DNA from: Holothuria scabra
Lineage: Eukaryota; Echinodermata; Holothuroidea; Aspidochirotida; Holothuriidae
Direction: 5' to 3'
DNA: 64,000 bases
Assembly: GCA_037179385.1 (NCBI GenBank)
Contig: CM074200.1
Coordinates: 36,397,884 to 36,461,883 of the forward strand
Shown: piece after piece, positions 1-11,030 of the stretch
Layout: each line of letters begins with the position of its first letter
Position numbering within the stretch: the stretch's first letter is position 1
Made by a program: the position numbers and the translations under genes
The notes under the pieces: generated by a model
Database searches by the model: none
What the model saw: the letters and a program-made list of their open reading frames with translations, nothing else
Told to the model about the DNA's origin: nothing

Positions 1-1400
1 CTTACTACAGTCGGGTAATGCCGTGGGTATATTCTACAACCCCCAGCTGACAGGGGGCGACACAGTCCATGGGCATATGTTAATGTATCACTTTATCATA
101 GACTCTTCGGCATCCATACAATAAATATTAAGTGTGTTGCTCAGAGAGTGTGGCAGTTGGAAGGAAAAAGAAAAAGAAAGGCTGAGAGTGTTAACGGAGG
201 CAATCGATTGGGGGAGGAAAAGAAACGGAAGTAAGATTGATAAACAGATATTACAGAGACTTTTCAAGATATGTAGAAATCCTTCTCCTTCAAAAGGTAA
301 AAATTACATCTCAATAGCATATATAGTATTCACAAGATAGTAATTTTCAAAGTAATGCAATTTTTGGTGAGATTCAGTGCATCATGGGAAATCTGAGATG
401 TCCTCGTGGCACATTGAATTGACATTTCATTCAATTTATTTATGACTTTCATGTAGCTACAGGGAATATTAAGTACTGTAACATGGCTAGTTGCAACCCG
501 TATAGTATAGTGTAGGGTAATGCTAGATCTATACAGGAAAGTATATTCGCTAACATGCATCCCAACGGTATCAGATTAAAAGGTCATACTGGACGTACAA
601 TTATAAAGAAAAACAAAGGGCATTTTAGGCAATGTGCTCACATTACAAAACTTTCCGTGACTTTGTTGAAAAGTGAAGAGTTTGTTAAGGTGATATATTT
701 TTGAGTAAGGAAAAGGGTATTGCGATATGATTTGGAGGACAGGGTCTGGAATTTGTGTTGTCTCTTAGGATTTCCAAGTGAAGAGTCACCAGAATATGCA
801 TTTAAAGGTAGACGACATGGAAGTCTTAATTTTGAGACAATGTATGTAAGAGTAAAAATAATCATGACAAGTATTATCATGGACTACTTGTGAGGGTGGA
901 AGTATTCTTGATTCGACATCACAATTTTCAGGTAATTTTCAAGATCCTAAAGCACATAAACACACTTATTGCCTTGAACGTATGAAGATCACACAATGAA
1001 AGGCCAAAGTTATAGCAAGTAAATATATTACGAGATAGTACTCGTCACTTGTATTTCTAAAGACATGTTGCAAAAATTTGGTCGGTCACACCACTGCACT
1101 CAACAGAAGCAAGGGAATTCTATAGGCAAGAGGTTTGCCAGTGGACAGGTAGCCCGCATGGTGGTCAAAGGAAAACATGTTCCCACGAAATTCAAGTATA
1201 TCTCACCTCTTGCCCGACTCCGCTTCCGAACCCGAAAAATAATTTGCTTCGGTTCCCCTTTTCGCATGTTTTATGTCTAGCTGCGAATCTGCTGAAAATG
1301 CCCCTCGTTTGTCAGTTATCAGTCTAAATGCAACCATACTAGTCCAACTATTACATCTCAACGAAAGCATGATATGTTTTACATATTTCCGAAAAGCAAG
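1..1400. other. No gene recognised
   Basis: Short open frames only (up to 80 codons) with no domain, splice pattern or repeat I can name. Confidence 0.5.
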
Positions 1401-1561
1401 ATGCTCCGCAAAAGCAATGGAGAAGGGAAAACAAGCCTGTGAGCCGCGACTGGAGAAAAGGCCGTGGTCAGCTCGACTTGAACCAATAGATTGGAAACTG
1501 GACCTTAAAACTCTAACTAACTAACTAACTAACTAATTAACTAACCAACTAACTAACTAAC
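1401..1561 (+). mobile_element. 5'-truncated SINE copy with TAAC tail
   Basis: Body sequence from AAGCAATGGAGAAGGG through CCAATAGATTGGAAACTGG into about 12 slightly imperfect TAAC units (1514-1561). The tRNA head is missing. Confidence 0.75.
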
Positions 1562-1580
1562 GGCATGGCCAGACGCCTCC

Positions 1581-1613
1581 TAACTTGAATCTAACTTGAA
1601 TCTAACTTGAATC
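1581..1613 (+). repeat. 11-bp tandem repeat, three units
   Basis: TAACTTGAATC three times in a row, directly after the TAAC tail of the SINE stub. Confidence 0.85.
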
Positions 1614-2935
1614 TCACTCGTATTCTTTTGTATAAAATTGAAGGAAACTTGTATAATATCAAAATGTCTTTCCTAAATTTAAATCTATTCAACATGCATG
1701 GAGATCAAAGCATAATCGATAAATCCTGTTTTAAATGAGTTTTGTTAAAGTCCTCCGAACTCTCTGGCAAAAAAGCTTTTCGGCGAAACCAAACTATGGA
1801 AATGCTTTCTATGGAGGCTAAGTCCACTAAATGAGTCCTCCAATATACAACAGAAGAAGTCGGATTTTTACCTGACCTCATCCACTCTCCATCAATATAC
1901 AGAGTAAGCTATAAGTAAGCTATGCTCGCTATGCTTGTAATGCTTTTTGTACTATTGTCTCAGAGCAAGGGAACCAAAAACTGGACTCCTTAGTTAGTAT
2001 CATGTTCACTAAAGATTTACTCACTAATAGACTTCAAATAATTACGGTAAATGTTTTTAAATTGACGGGATTCCCAACATGCGATCCTAGCTTACAGGAT
2101 GAATTACATAACATTTATGTACCGGGGAATACATGGGAGGACATAGAGACAGGTCTGTCTCTAATTCCATCTGACAAACATCTTGAACTTGAAACCATGA
2201 TTAACAGAAGACAAACTAGGATACTAACATCTCCCGCCATCTCTTATTTCTTTTATTTCTTCCCGCCATTTGTACACAGCGGGGACATCAAGCGCGCCAA
2301 TTATCATCTTAGATTTCAACACAGTACGTCCAATAATGTCATTTAATGTTTCTTCCTGAAAGAATCTCGGACTCGCTCAAGCAAGCCAGTGAGTTACAAG
2401 TTGTAATTCCAAGCTTATGCCGAATCATTCCGATAAGAAATAAGCGTTTTGATTAACCTTGTAGTTCAGACACAGTCATCAAAGTGTCCTGCGATGAAAA
2501 GAAGAAAGTGGCAATCCAGAACAGCTATGGTTTCACACTTTGATTAAAGTGTGTATTAAAACCTAATAACACTCTAAAATATCGCTTTTATTTAAAGCCT
2601 CGGGTTACCTTCCATTTGCAAAACGTACATGGATGTGTTATTTTGACCTGTCCTGAATTAGATGAAACGCCAGAGGTTAAGTAGTTAAATATGACAGTAT
2701 TGGCGACAGACAGTAATTCCATATCACAAATATGACAAATACATTGTAGTATAGCAACATCTCAAGTACGTTTGGTATATATATTGTTCTTGTTTTTGTT
2801 ATAACTGTTGTTCATTGTGTCGTTGTGTCGTTGTTTGCTTCAGTAAATACAGTGTTGTCACGTTGCTTCTGATGCTTCCTCGCTTTTCTGTAAGTGTTGT
2901 TGAGGTAAAGCTAATCATACTATTATTGATTTGGG
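1614..2935. other. No gene recognised
   Basis: AT-rich. The longest open frame (2002-2346, plus, 114 codons) has no recognisable motif and no splice context, so it is not called a gene. Confidence 0.5.
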
Positions 2936-3094
2936 CAGTGGCGTAGCCACGGGGTGGTTTTGGGGTTAGAACCCCCATAACCCAACTCTGGAATGCAAAA
3001 CAGCTATGACAGCGATTTTTCTCTCCAACCTTAGACTTTTCCCTCATGTCGTGCCCCCCCCCCCCCACATGACACAATCTTGGCTACGCTACTG
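2936..3094. mobile_element. MITE-like element with CAGTRGCGTAGCCA ends
   Basis: Starts CAGTGGCGTAGCCA and ends TGGCTACGCTACTG, a 14-bp inverted repeat with one mismatch. 159 bp with a 13-C run at 3054-3066. The interior phrases (GGGGTTAGAACCCCCATAAC, CTTAGACTTTTCCCTC) recur at 26312 and in part at 51717. Confidence 0.7.
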
Positions 3095-3371
3095 ATTAAT
3101 GGTATTGTTTTTGTTATTGGTTTTACCCAAACTTTTGATACTGGTATTAGATTCGACGATAATGGTGTTTCTGTTCAACTGGTAAAAACATTGCTTTTGC
3201 TTTGTTTTGTTTTGTTTTTTTCTGATGGTATTGTTTATTGGTATTGCAGTTCGTTTGGGTTAATATTTTTGCTCTGTTGTTTGCAGCAGTTTCAGCCTTT
3301 TATTGTTGTAGTAACGGCTGCTCCTTGAATGGTGCCTGCACAGGTACTTTTACTATTGGGTAATTTGTTTG

Positions 3372-3732
3372 CACTCTAAAATCAAAAGAGTGAACTTAGT
3401 CACTCTTTGATAGAGTGAAAAGTGTGAATTCACTCCATTAGAGTGATAATTCACTCCAAGAAGACTGAAATTCACCCCAATAAGAGCGAAATTCCCTTAA
3501 AACGAGCGAAGTTTCACTCTTGATGGAGTTCCCACAGTAAGCACTCTTAAAAAAAAGAGCGATCATTGCAGGCACTCGTGGAAAAGTGAACTTTCCCTCT
3601 TCCTCTATACAATTTCACACTTTTTGGAGTGAGTTTCACTCCTCCTGGAGTGAATTATCACTCTAATGGAGTGAATTTACACTTTTCAGTCTATGAAAGA
3701 GTGACTAAGTTCACTCTTTTGATTTTAGAGTG
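3372..3732. mobile_element. 361-bp foldback element rich in GAGTGAA words
   Basis: The first ~85 bases (from CACTCTAAAATCAAAAGAGT) pair almost perfectly with the last ~85 (to ACTCTTTTGATTTTAGAGTG). Inside, GAGTGAA / TTCACTC words repeat in both directions, so nested hairpins can form. No target duplication is obvious. Non-coding. Confidence 0.8.
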
Positions 3733-3734
3733 TA

Positions 3735-5882
3735 ACGTGAATGTCAGTCGTAACTGTTGCTCAATGTTCAAGGTTGTTAATGCAGAGAGGGAGAAAGAGG
3801 ATAAGTAGTGAGTTTGGTTGGAGATCTTGATGGAGAACGTCAATGATAGCATAATAAAAAATGAATGTCGAGTCCAACTAATAGGCTATGCAGTTATTTT
3901 GACCCGCGTCGTCTGGATTTCACGTTACACAGTTGTGTCTTTTTTCTCCCAAGTGACGTTGTTGTTGATCTATTGTGTTCCGATTGCGGTTCAGAGATAT
4001 CTTGAGATGAAAGTAGCGTGAATTTCTTTTACGTACTTCAATTACTACATCCAAAAGATGAAGCATTTTTACATTGACTAAAATTCTAGTCCTCTGTGAA
4101 AATAAAGCATAAAAAATGCAAATTTGCAACTTCTAAAACTTAGGCTAAATGAGAAATTCTGCTGAAGGCAAATAACGAATAAGTTTGGTAATAACATGTT
4201 AGACTTTCCAAGCCTCACCGAATTCGCTGCTTCGCTGCAAAGGAATGCATTAATTTACCAACAGTCATTCTCTCGCTTACATCAAAGAAAGTACAAATCT
4301 GTTTTTGATGGGATTACTCCTGTTTTTATTACGCCAGAGAATTGTTAATTTGTCTAACATCGTGATTTACTCACGATAATTGTCTTTTTTAACTCATTTC
4401 ATACCATTTGTCTGTATTTACATTAGGTCACGTGATGGAAGCCTCGCTTTTGATTCCGCCTTCGTTAAAATAATTGCATACAAATTGCATACTTGCCCAA
4501 GAAGCATAAGTTTTAAGATATTGTTCGGCTGGTGCTAGCGAACATAAATTATGTCTTCATTCAAGAACTGTTACATTTCTTTGTAGATATATGACTCACC
4601 ACCTCCAATCGTATCGACCAAAATCATCGGTATATTGAAATAAGGGTAATTAAATATCGCAACTCTTGCACTACAAGCTCCACCAAGGGAATCTTTTACT
4701 GTTACACAAGGTAGGGGGAAGGCAGCAGCTAGGCCTATGTGTTTCTAACTACCAAGAGATCATCTGGAACACTGTACCGTTTATACTAAGCACTGCTATT
4801 GCCGACTGGATTCAAACGATACATCTTCAGTGCGTTACGACAATAACAGGAAGAAAATGGGCGCAATAATGAAATCTCACAATGAGCGTGTCTTGAACAC
4901 GCCGAAGTCTGAAGACCAAAGGCAGGGTAACTGCAAGATCTAATAAGCGTGTCCGCTCCAATGGAAATGCTTATCTAAGGCAGTTGTATACTGGACTTCT
5001 AAGTAGCCTAGGCCTACACACACCGATGAGAGGTATTATGTGGCTCTAGCGGGAAAAACATTCCAGAAACGATTCATACTTAATCGTTCCGAAAAATATA
5101 TATTTCAAGGAGACAGAATCATCGAAATATGTTTTGGGACTTACAGGAAAAATATCCCTTACAAAATTAATTGGAAAATTATTCAAAATTCTAACATATT
5201 ACCGGCCGGATCGGGAACCTGCAACCTGTGCGAGTACGGAGGGTTAGAAATTTTGAAAAGCAGGACCGAAAGCTGCTTGTAAGAGTTGAGAGCTCATAAC
5301 TAAGTGCAAGCAGAGACCACGACCACCGAGTCGTGCTAGAAAGAAATAAGTGTGTGTGGTGTAGGTCTGCCACTTTCACGACCTCTTATTCTACTTTGAA
5401 GGTTTTTGTCTTTACAAGACAATAACATTACGATTAGCAGATTTAGACATATCCCCGTATCTCTAATAACGATTGACCCAACAAAATTTCATTGACGACA
5501 ATTGAAACAAAAGTATCACCCTGATTGGCCAATGATAACTTGTGCATATATTTAATCACTACAGACAAACAACAATGTGATCAGGCATTGAGAAAAGGGT
5601 GAGTGCTTATTAGTGCATTATGTTGTATTAAATGCACAGGTGCAGAGGTTTTTACTTAGTATTCATTTTTTAACGACAATATTTTGTTTTTAACGACATA
5701 GGTACATAAAATTCCTCTTTGTAAATTGGCACATTAAAACAGTACAACCCCGAGCAAGTTGTAGATGGAGTCTAAAATGAGTGCATTTATCGACTATCGT
5801 GAGTAATCATGGGATAGCGCACGTCAACAATGGATCAACAGAAATTGAGAATTTTAACTGTATAAGAATGGATTTAGCTCAT
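3735..5882. other. No gene recognised
   Basis: Non-coding by eye: many stops in all frames and no repeat signature seen. Confidence 0.5.
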
Positions 5883-6354
5883 TTAGGACCCTATGCCAGA
5901 TTGAACGTGGATGAACACCGGCCAAACTCTCCTTCTCTTTTCGACTAGTACTCTCAGGTTCACGAGGCAGGTGTGTACTACTCGCTCCCAATCCTGTTCC
6001 CGGGACGGCCATTTAACGTTCCCATCCGACGTCAGCGTATCCCCAGTCTTTAGCCACTTTCTAAAGGCTGGGTGGAGGTGGATGTTACTTGCTCTGCACC
6101 ACTGTTCAACAGCTGAACTGAGCAAGGGAACAACTTCCTGGATGGGACATTTTTCTGAGTTGAGTTTGACAACTTGCTGAAAGGGACAATTTATGTAATT
6201 CACAAATTTTTAAACCCCCTCAGCACCACTGTGAACAGCTATGCTGACCGAGCTAATCTGTAGACCCCGAAAGATTTCCAAATGACCACCGAGATTTGAT
6301 CCGGGGAACTTCAGCATGCAAGGCAGTGCGCTCAAACCACTGAGCCAACCCCAC
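5883..6354 (-). mobile_element. Putative tRNA-Ala-derived SINE
   Basis: On the minus strand 6352-6284 reads like a degenerate tRNA-Ala(UGC): GGGGTTGGCTCAGTGGTTTG (A box), GAGCGCACTGCCTTGCATGC (anticodon arm) and CCCCGGATCAAATCTCGG (B box). The body to about 5883 is more GC-rich than its flanks and open on both strands, a side effect of composition. The body boundary is uncertain. Confidence 0.5.
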
Positions 6355-6511
6355 CCTCAAAAAAGAAAGAGCTTGAGACAGAAAGTTTTCAGTGGGATTC
6401 GAGAGCGAAACAACACAAACAGAGTATAGACCTCAGTCAGTTTAACAAGTCCAAGCCCTGCGCTACGAGCCGAGATTAGTTTAGGGTGCAAATTTTTCCA
6501 CAATCATTACT

Positions 6512-6690
6512 TTAAAGGTATTGTACATGCATCACCCCATACAGTGTCAATACCCCAACCTACTTGCTTCTAGCCCCTCTCGCTTTTTTTAGTTTGATGT
6601 TAATCAAAGGCATGTGCTAATTGATAATTTTTGTGAAACCCTGGTATAATTGTAGTTTGCGTGACAAATTACTGCCTCCACGATACTACA
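6512..6690 (+). mobile_element. Diverged short copy of the TTAA-type element
   Basis: TTAAAGGTATTG at the left, then CACCCCATACAGTGTCAATACCC-like sequence, CTTGCTTCTAGCCCCTC and GTAGTTTGCGTGAC near the right match the family order. The copy is shortened and has no clean right TTAA. Confidence 0.45.
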
Positions 6691-7870
6691 GATTATTTCA
6701 TGGCTAAATGTTTGGCGTATGCCAGTAAGTGTATATGGGTTATCGTCGGTCTATGTCTCTGTGGTAAATGTACATAACTATTTTAACCAACATTAACCTC
6801 TCCTTCGCATCGATCGCCTAAATTGTATACTTTGTCGTTTTACTGCTTAATTACTTTGGATGTGTTTAATGACGCTGGGGATTGCAATGACATTTAAGAA
6901 TAAAACCAAATGATGCGCTCCAATCGAACCATGCTAAACATTAGTCTGAGGTCGATAACTTTCTCCGTCCTTTGCTCATCTAATGGGTAGTGACGGCGAC
7001 TTTACGGTACTTAGAGTGTTGACATTTCTGTTATCTATGTTTTAGGTTTTAGTTTGTTTTAATTGTTCTATTTTAAGAGACGGGAGGAGAAAGGAAACTT
7101 GTGGAGGTATCGAATCAAATTTAAAAACAGTAAATGAAAAGTGTGAAAAATTATTTAAACTATTGAGTTACTCATGCCTCTTTTTTTTACAATTGAAATT
7201 TATAATTATTTAATTAATCAAAGTTACGACGTAGGTAGAAGGCTAGAGGTGTAAAAGAGATTTGAAATTTTGAAGAAACCGTGACATAACACTGAGATAT
7301 GACATTATGGAACAAATCCTGAGTATTGAAAGAAATAGGAAGATTTATCCACTTGAGAGTTTTTACAGAACATTTAATATTTTCAATTCTTTCAAGATTC
7401 TCAGAAACATTAAAATATATTAGGATGGTGTAGACTTGAAAAATACTTCAATATTCTTGTAAAATTTTCAAATTTTCATTATTTTTGGTTTTATTTTTTA
7501 TATCTGCGCATGCGCTAGTAACATTCTTATTCAGGTTAACTGGTAACAAACTTACGAACATGGCACCGGCCTCGCAAAGCATGCTGTTTTGCATGTGTGT
7601 TTACATACCGCCATCTTAAACACGAGTTAATGTGTTACCTTTGACCTTTGACCTATTTATTGTGCAGTACTGCTCCTTGAGGAAACCTTGAGCTCCGTCT
7701 AAAGTACTAAAACGATGTCGTGATTATTACATAGCCTATAAATGATCAAAAAATTTTCTTCCCTTTAGGGTTATGAAGGATTAGTTGCCATAGAAACCAC
7801 TTCATCTTACTCTCGTTCGTTAGGTCTTATACACTCTTATGCAGTGTTGTAGTGTGAGTAGGGGACCATT
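6691..7870. other. No gene recognised
   Basis: AT-rich, nothing supported. Confidence 0.5.
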
Positions 7871-7981
7871 AGTACGGGTACGGGTACAAGGTCATGAGTA
7901 CGGGTACCTGGTCATGAGTACGGGCACGGGTACAAGTCCGAAGAAAAGTTAATCATGAGTACGGGTACGGGTACGGGTACC
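7871..7981 (+). repeat. Degenerate GGGTAC hexamer minisatellite
   Basis: Runs of GTACGG/GGGTAC separated by AAGGTCATGA and CTGGTCATGA spacers, giving a higher-order repeat of about 27 bases. Non-coding. Confidence 0.8.
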
Positions 7982-9473
7982 AGAACGTGACAAAATTGCT
8001 CGATATCTCAAAATTTGCGCGGTGAACTACCAAACATGATCCGGCTTTTTTGTTCCCCTAGCAACAAAGTTTCTAAATATTCCAAAATTAATCTTTCCTA
8101 AGATCGATTGAATTTTCCAGGTGTTTTGAACGTTTGTTTCCGTTTAAATTGCGCGGTAGGATCGCAAAGCATCAAGGGAGAAATTTGAAAATGGCGCCAT
8201 CCATAGCCGTATTTTCCCCCGATCGGGTGAAAAATCATTTTCCCCCGAAAGAGGTTATCTCCCGAACTGAACACTGCTATTACCCTATTACCTTTTTACC
8301 ATCCCCAAACATCTTTGTCCCCGCGCGCCAACCTTTGCCATCTCTGTATTTAGACCTTCTCTGTTAAAGTAGACAGTTGTAAACTTCCATCTGTATAAGC
8401 GACATGCTCACAAGACTGGTACATGCCATCTGTTTCTAACCGTCACCGATAGCAGATGTTATAAAATATTAGAATATTTGATTTGTTTCGTGCCAAATTA
8501 ATCTATGGAATACGACACTGAGCAATTTATTTTACTCCCATGTGTCCTTTGGGATCCATTTAGATATTTTCCCGCCACTTATCCTTCTAAACAGAGTAGT
8601 GTACTTACTCGAAATAAAGGCACGGTTTAATTAATGGCCACTTATTACGTTGGTAAGTTTTTGTTTTATATGCATCCTCCACACTAAAATCAATGATTGC
8701 ATCGATCTTAATACCTCGTCACCGATCCAGCCAATTTTCACCATGCAGCATTCAATTAAAATAAGAAACCTATTCCCTCAGGAAAAGCTAACATATAGCC
8801 AAACATAGTCTTGCTTCCACGAAACCATACATGAGATACTACTCTCTTTGTTGCAACAGCCATTGCTAACTAGAAGCAATTGACCACAACATATGATGCA
8901 TTTTGCTTTTGCTTCCAATAATCTTTTTTTAAGTTTCTGACGTCCATGTCAGATTCGATTCAGTAGTATACGTGAGTTCCGATCATACGTACCTAATGAC
9001 ATTTGCTGCAGGTAAAATTATATAAGGGAAATTAAATGGATTAAGGGTCAGAAAATGCCATACATATTCTTCACGTTATTGAAGTCACGTGTAGGAAGCC
9101 AAGCAAAGGTGAACGTGTCATGACCCGGTGATCTTGATTTTACCGATTACTCTAAGTAAAGAAATTTCCCAAAAGGCTTTCCGGCAAGAAAATTAGACTA
9201 CAGTGACATATTTGGTACAATTGTAAGTTCTAGGAAGTATGTCGTAATCAATATCATAAATGGGTTAAGAAAAATCTGGTTTTAGAACTCCAAAATTGTT
9301 ATGTGCGAGATAGTACCTACAACTACAACTGTTTCCTCTATTTTGAATAAATGTTACACAAATTTGCATAATTGTCTCTCTTTTTGTGTCAAAGAATGAT
9401 AATATTTCGCTCCTCTTATACAATACCCGGACGTTTCTGTGGTTAAAGTCACCATTGTTCAATGAAAACCCTA
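7982..9473. other. No gene recognised
   Basis: One 77-codon open frame (8134-8367) without identifiable features. Nothing else. Confidence 0.5.
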
Positions 9474-9771
9474 CAGGCCCAATTTTCTCATCCCAAATAG
9501 AACCAATTCTCCCAACTTTCTTAATTAACCCCTTCACACAATTGTCTGAAATTCACTCTCATTCAGACACATTCTCATTTTATTGCTTCAGGGTGAGTAT
9601 AGAAAGCTCAATGTGTATTACCAAAACACTTTCAGAACACTTAATGCTGTGAAATATAAGCTTTAGGTACTCTGCATTGTTTGAATTAATAGTCAATCAA
9701 AAAGCTGAGCCAATTGAGAGTTTCTGTTACCCTATACTAGAAGTGTAGTTTTGGGTGAAAGTATTGTCCCT
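9474..9771 (+). mobile_element. TTAA-type element, AGGSC-ended family, degraded copy
   Basis: About 300 bp similar throughout to the 15102-15389 and 52681-52984 copies: CAATTCTCCCAAC near the left, TTTATTGCTTCAGGGTGAG, CAATCAAA near the centre-right, and GTAGTTTTGGGTGA near the right end. The terminal TTAA has decayed. Confidence 0.6.
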
Positions 9772-9780
9772 TTACTTATA

Positions 9781-9897
9781 GGCGAATCCGGACAGTAGGT
9801 GATGGTCTGATTTCAGTCGGCCATAACTGGGGTCTATACCTTTTAAACTTTTAATTTCCTTGCTAGTCACTGAACACAGGCGCTGATCGGATTCGTC
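9781..9897 (+). mobile_element. TATA-flanked MITE, internally deleted
   Basis: Same ends as the 17950 copy (GGCGAATCCGGACAG... and ...CTGATCGGATTCGTC), flanked by TATA on both sides, but only 117 bp. It abuts the right end of a TTAA-type element. Confidence 0.75.
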
Positions 9898-10116
9898 TAT
9901 AAGTGGCTCATTATTCATACCAATAACATTAATCTATTATTTGGTTTATTTTGTTGGAATTTTACTCCTCAATTCTTATCCACTGTTTACAGTATTGTCG
10001 GTATACACATAAGGTAACGGATTGCACCATTGAAGCCATTACATTTCGGTAAGGTTATTTCCCATATTGGGCTAAGATACTATTGTAATTTATCATTAAA
10101 ACTCTCTCTCTCTTGC

Positions 10117-10357
10117 GCGTGTTTGGTCCAACGGTAAGAGCATCCGCCTCTCACGAAGGCTCGGGTTCACTTCCCAGGTCGAGTCATACCACAGACTCTA
10201 AAAATAGAATCTACTGCCATTGTGCGTGATGCCCCGCATAAGCAATGGAGTAGGGAAAACAAGCCAGTGAGCCACAACTGGAAAAAAGGCCGTGGTCGGC
10301 TCGACTTGAACCAATAGGTTGGAAACTGGGCCGTAAAACTATGTCTAACTAACTAAC
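10117..10357 (+). mobile_element. tRNA-Glu-derived SINE, near full length, (TAAC) tail
   Basis: The head resembles tRNA-Glu(CUC): an A-box-like TGGTCCAACGGTAAGAGC, the anticodon loop CTCTCAC and a B-box-like GGGTTCACTTCCC. The body follows (AGCAATGGAGTAGGGAAAAC, GCCAGTGAGCCACAACTGG, CCAATAGGTTGGAAACTGGG), then TAAC units. It is not a functional tRNA because the acceptor stem does not pair. Non-autonomous; it would need a LINE partner. Confidence 0.8.
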
Positions 10358-10451
10358 GCTCTTAAATTATTTAACCCAATGGAAATATGGAAAAATAATC
10401 TCTTAATGTAAAACGTTCATAGGGTACCTACTCTTAAAAGATGTTGCAAAT

Positions 10452-10702
<251 letters not shown>

Positions 10703-10909
10703 ACAGTAATCCACTTTGTTAACGCGTTCAAATTCTAAACATGTTCAGCAAATAAACACTAAAAATTTAGCAATTAAACATCTTCCAAAATGAAATGTTT
10801 AGAAATAAGGCCCGCGCGTTTAACATCGAAACATGATTACAAAGTGGGGCAAAAAGTATTTAGATAAGCTTTTAATTCCTAAACACTTTTTAGAGTGCAG
10901 TTGCAAGAA

Positions 10910-11030
10910 CGACTACTTCTACATACCTTTTCAACTTCATAACTGAGAACGGCCACTGCATAATTTTCAACTTCAAAACTGAAAATGACTACTTCTACAT
11001 TATTTTTCAACTTCAAAATTGAGGGTGACA
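10910..11030 (+). repeat. Imperfect tandem repeat of ~55 bp
   Basis: TTTTCAACTTCA(A/T)AACTGA recurs three times, with GACTACTTCTACAT between copies. Confidence 0.6.

Noticed and set aside
5883..6203. 106-codon open frame on minus and 89 codons on plus over the same bases
   Set aside because: Both strands open because the SINE-like body is GC-rich; not a gene.
10117..10190. Possible functional tRNA-Glu gene
   Set aside because: Acceptor stem does not pair and the sequence continues into a SINE body with a repeat tail.
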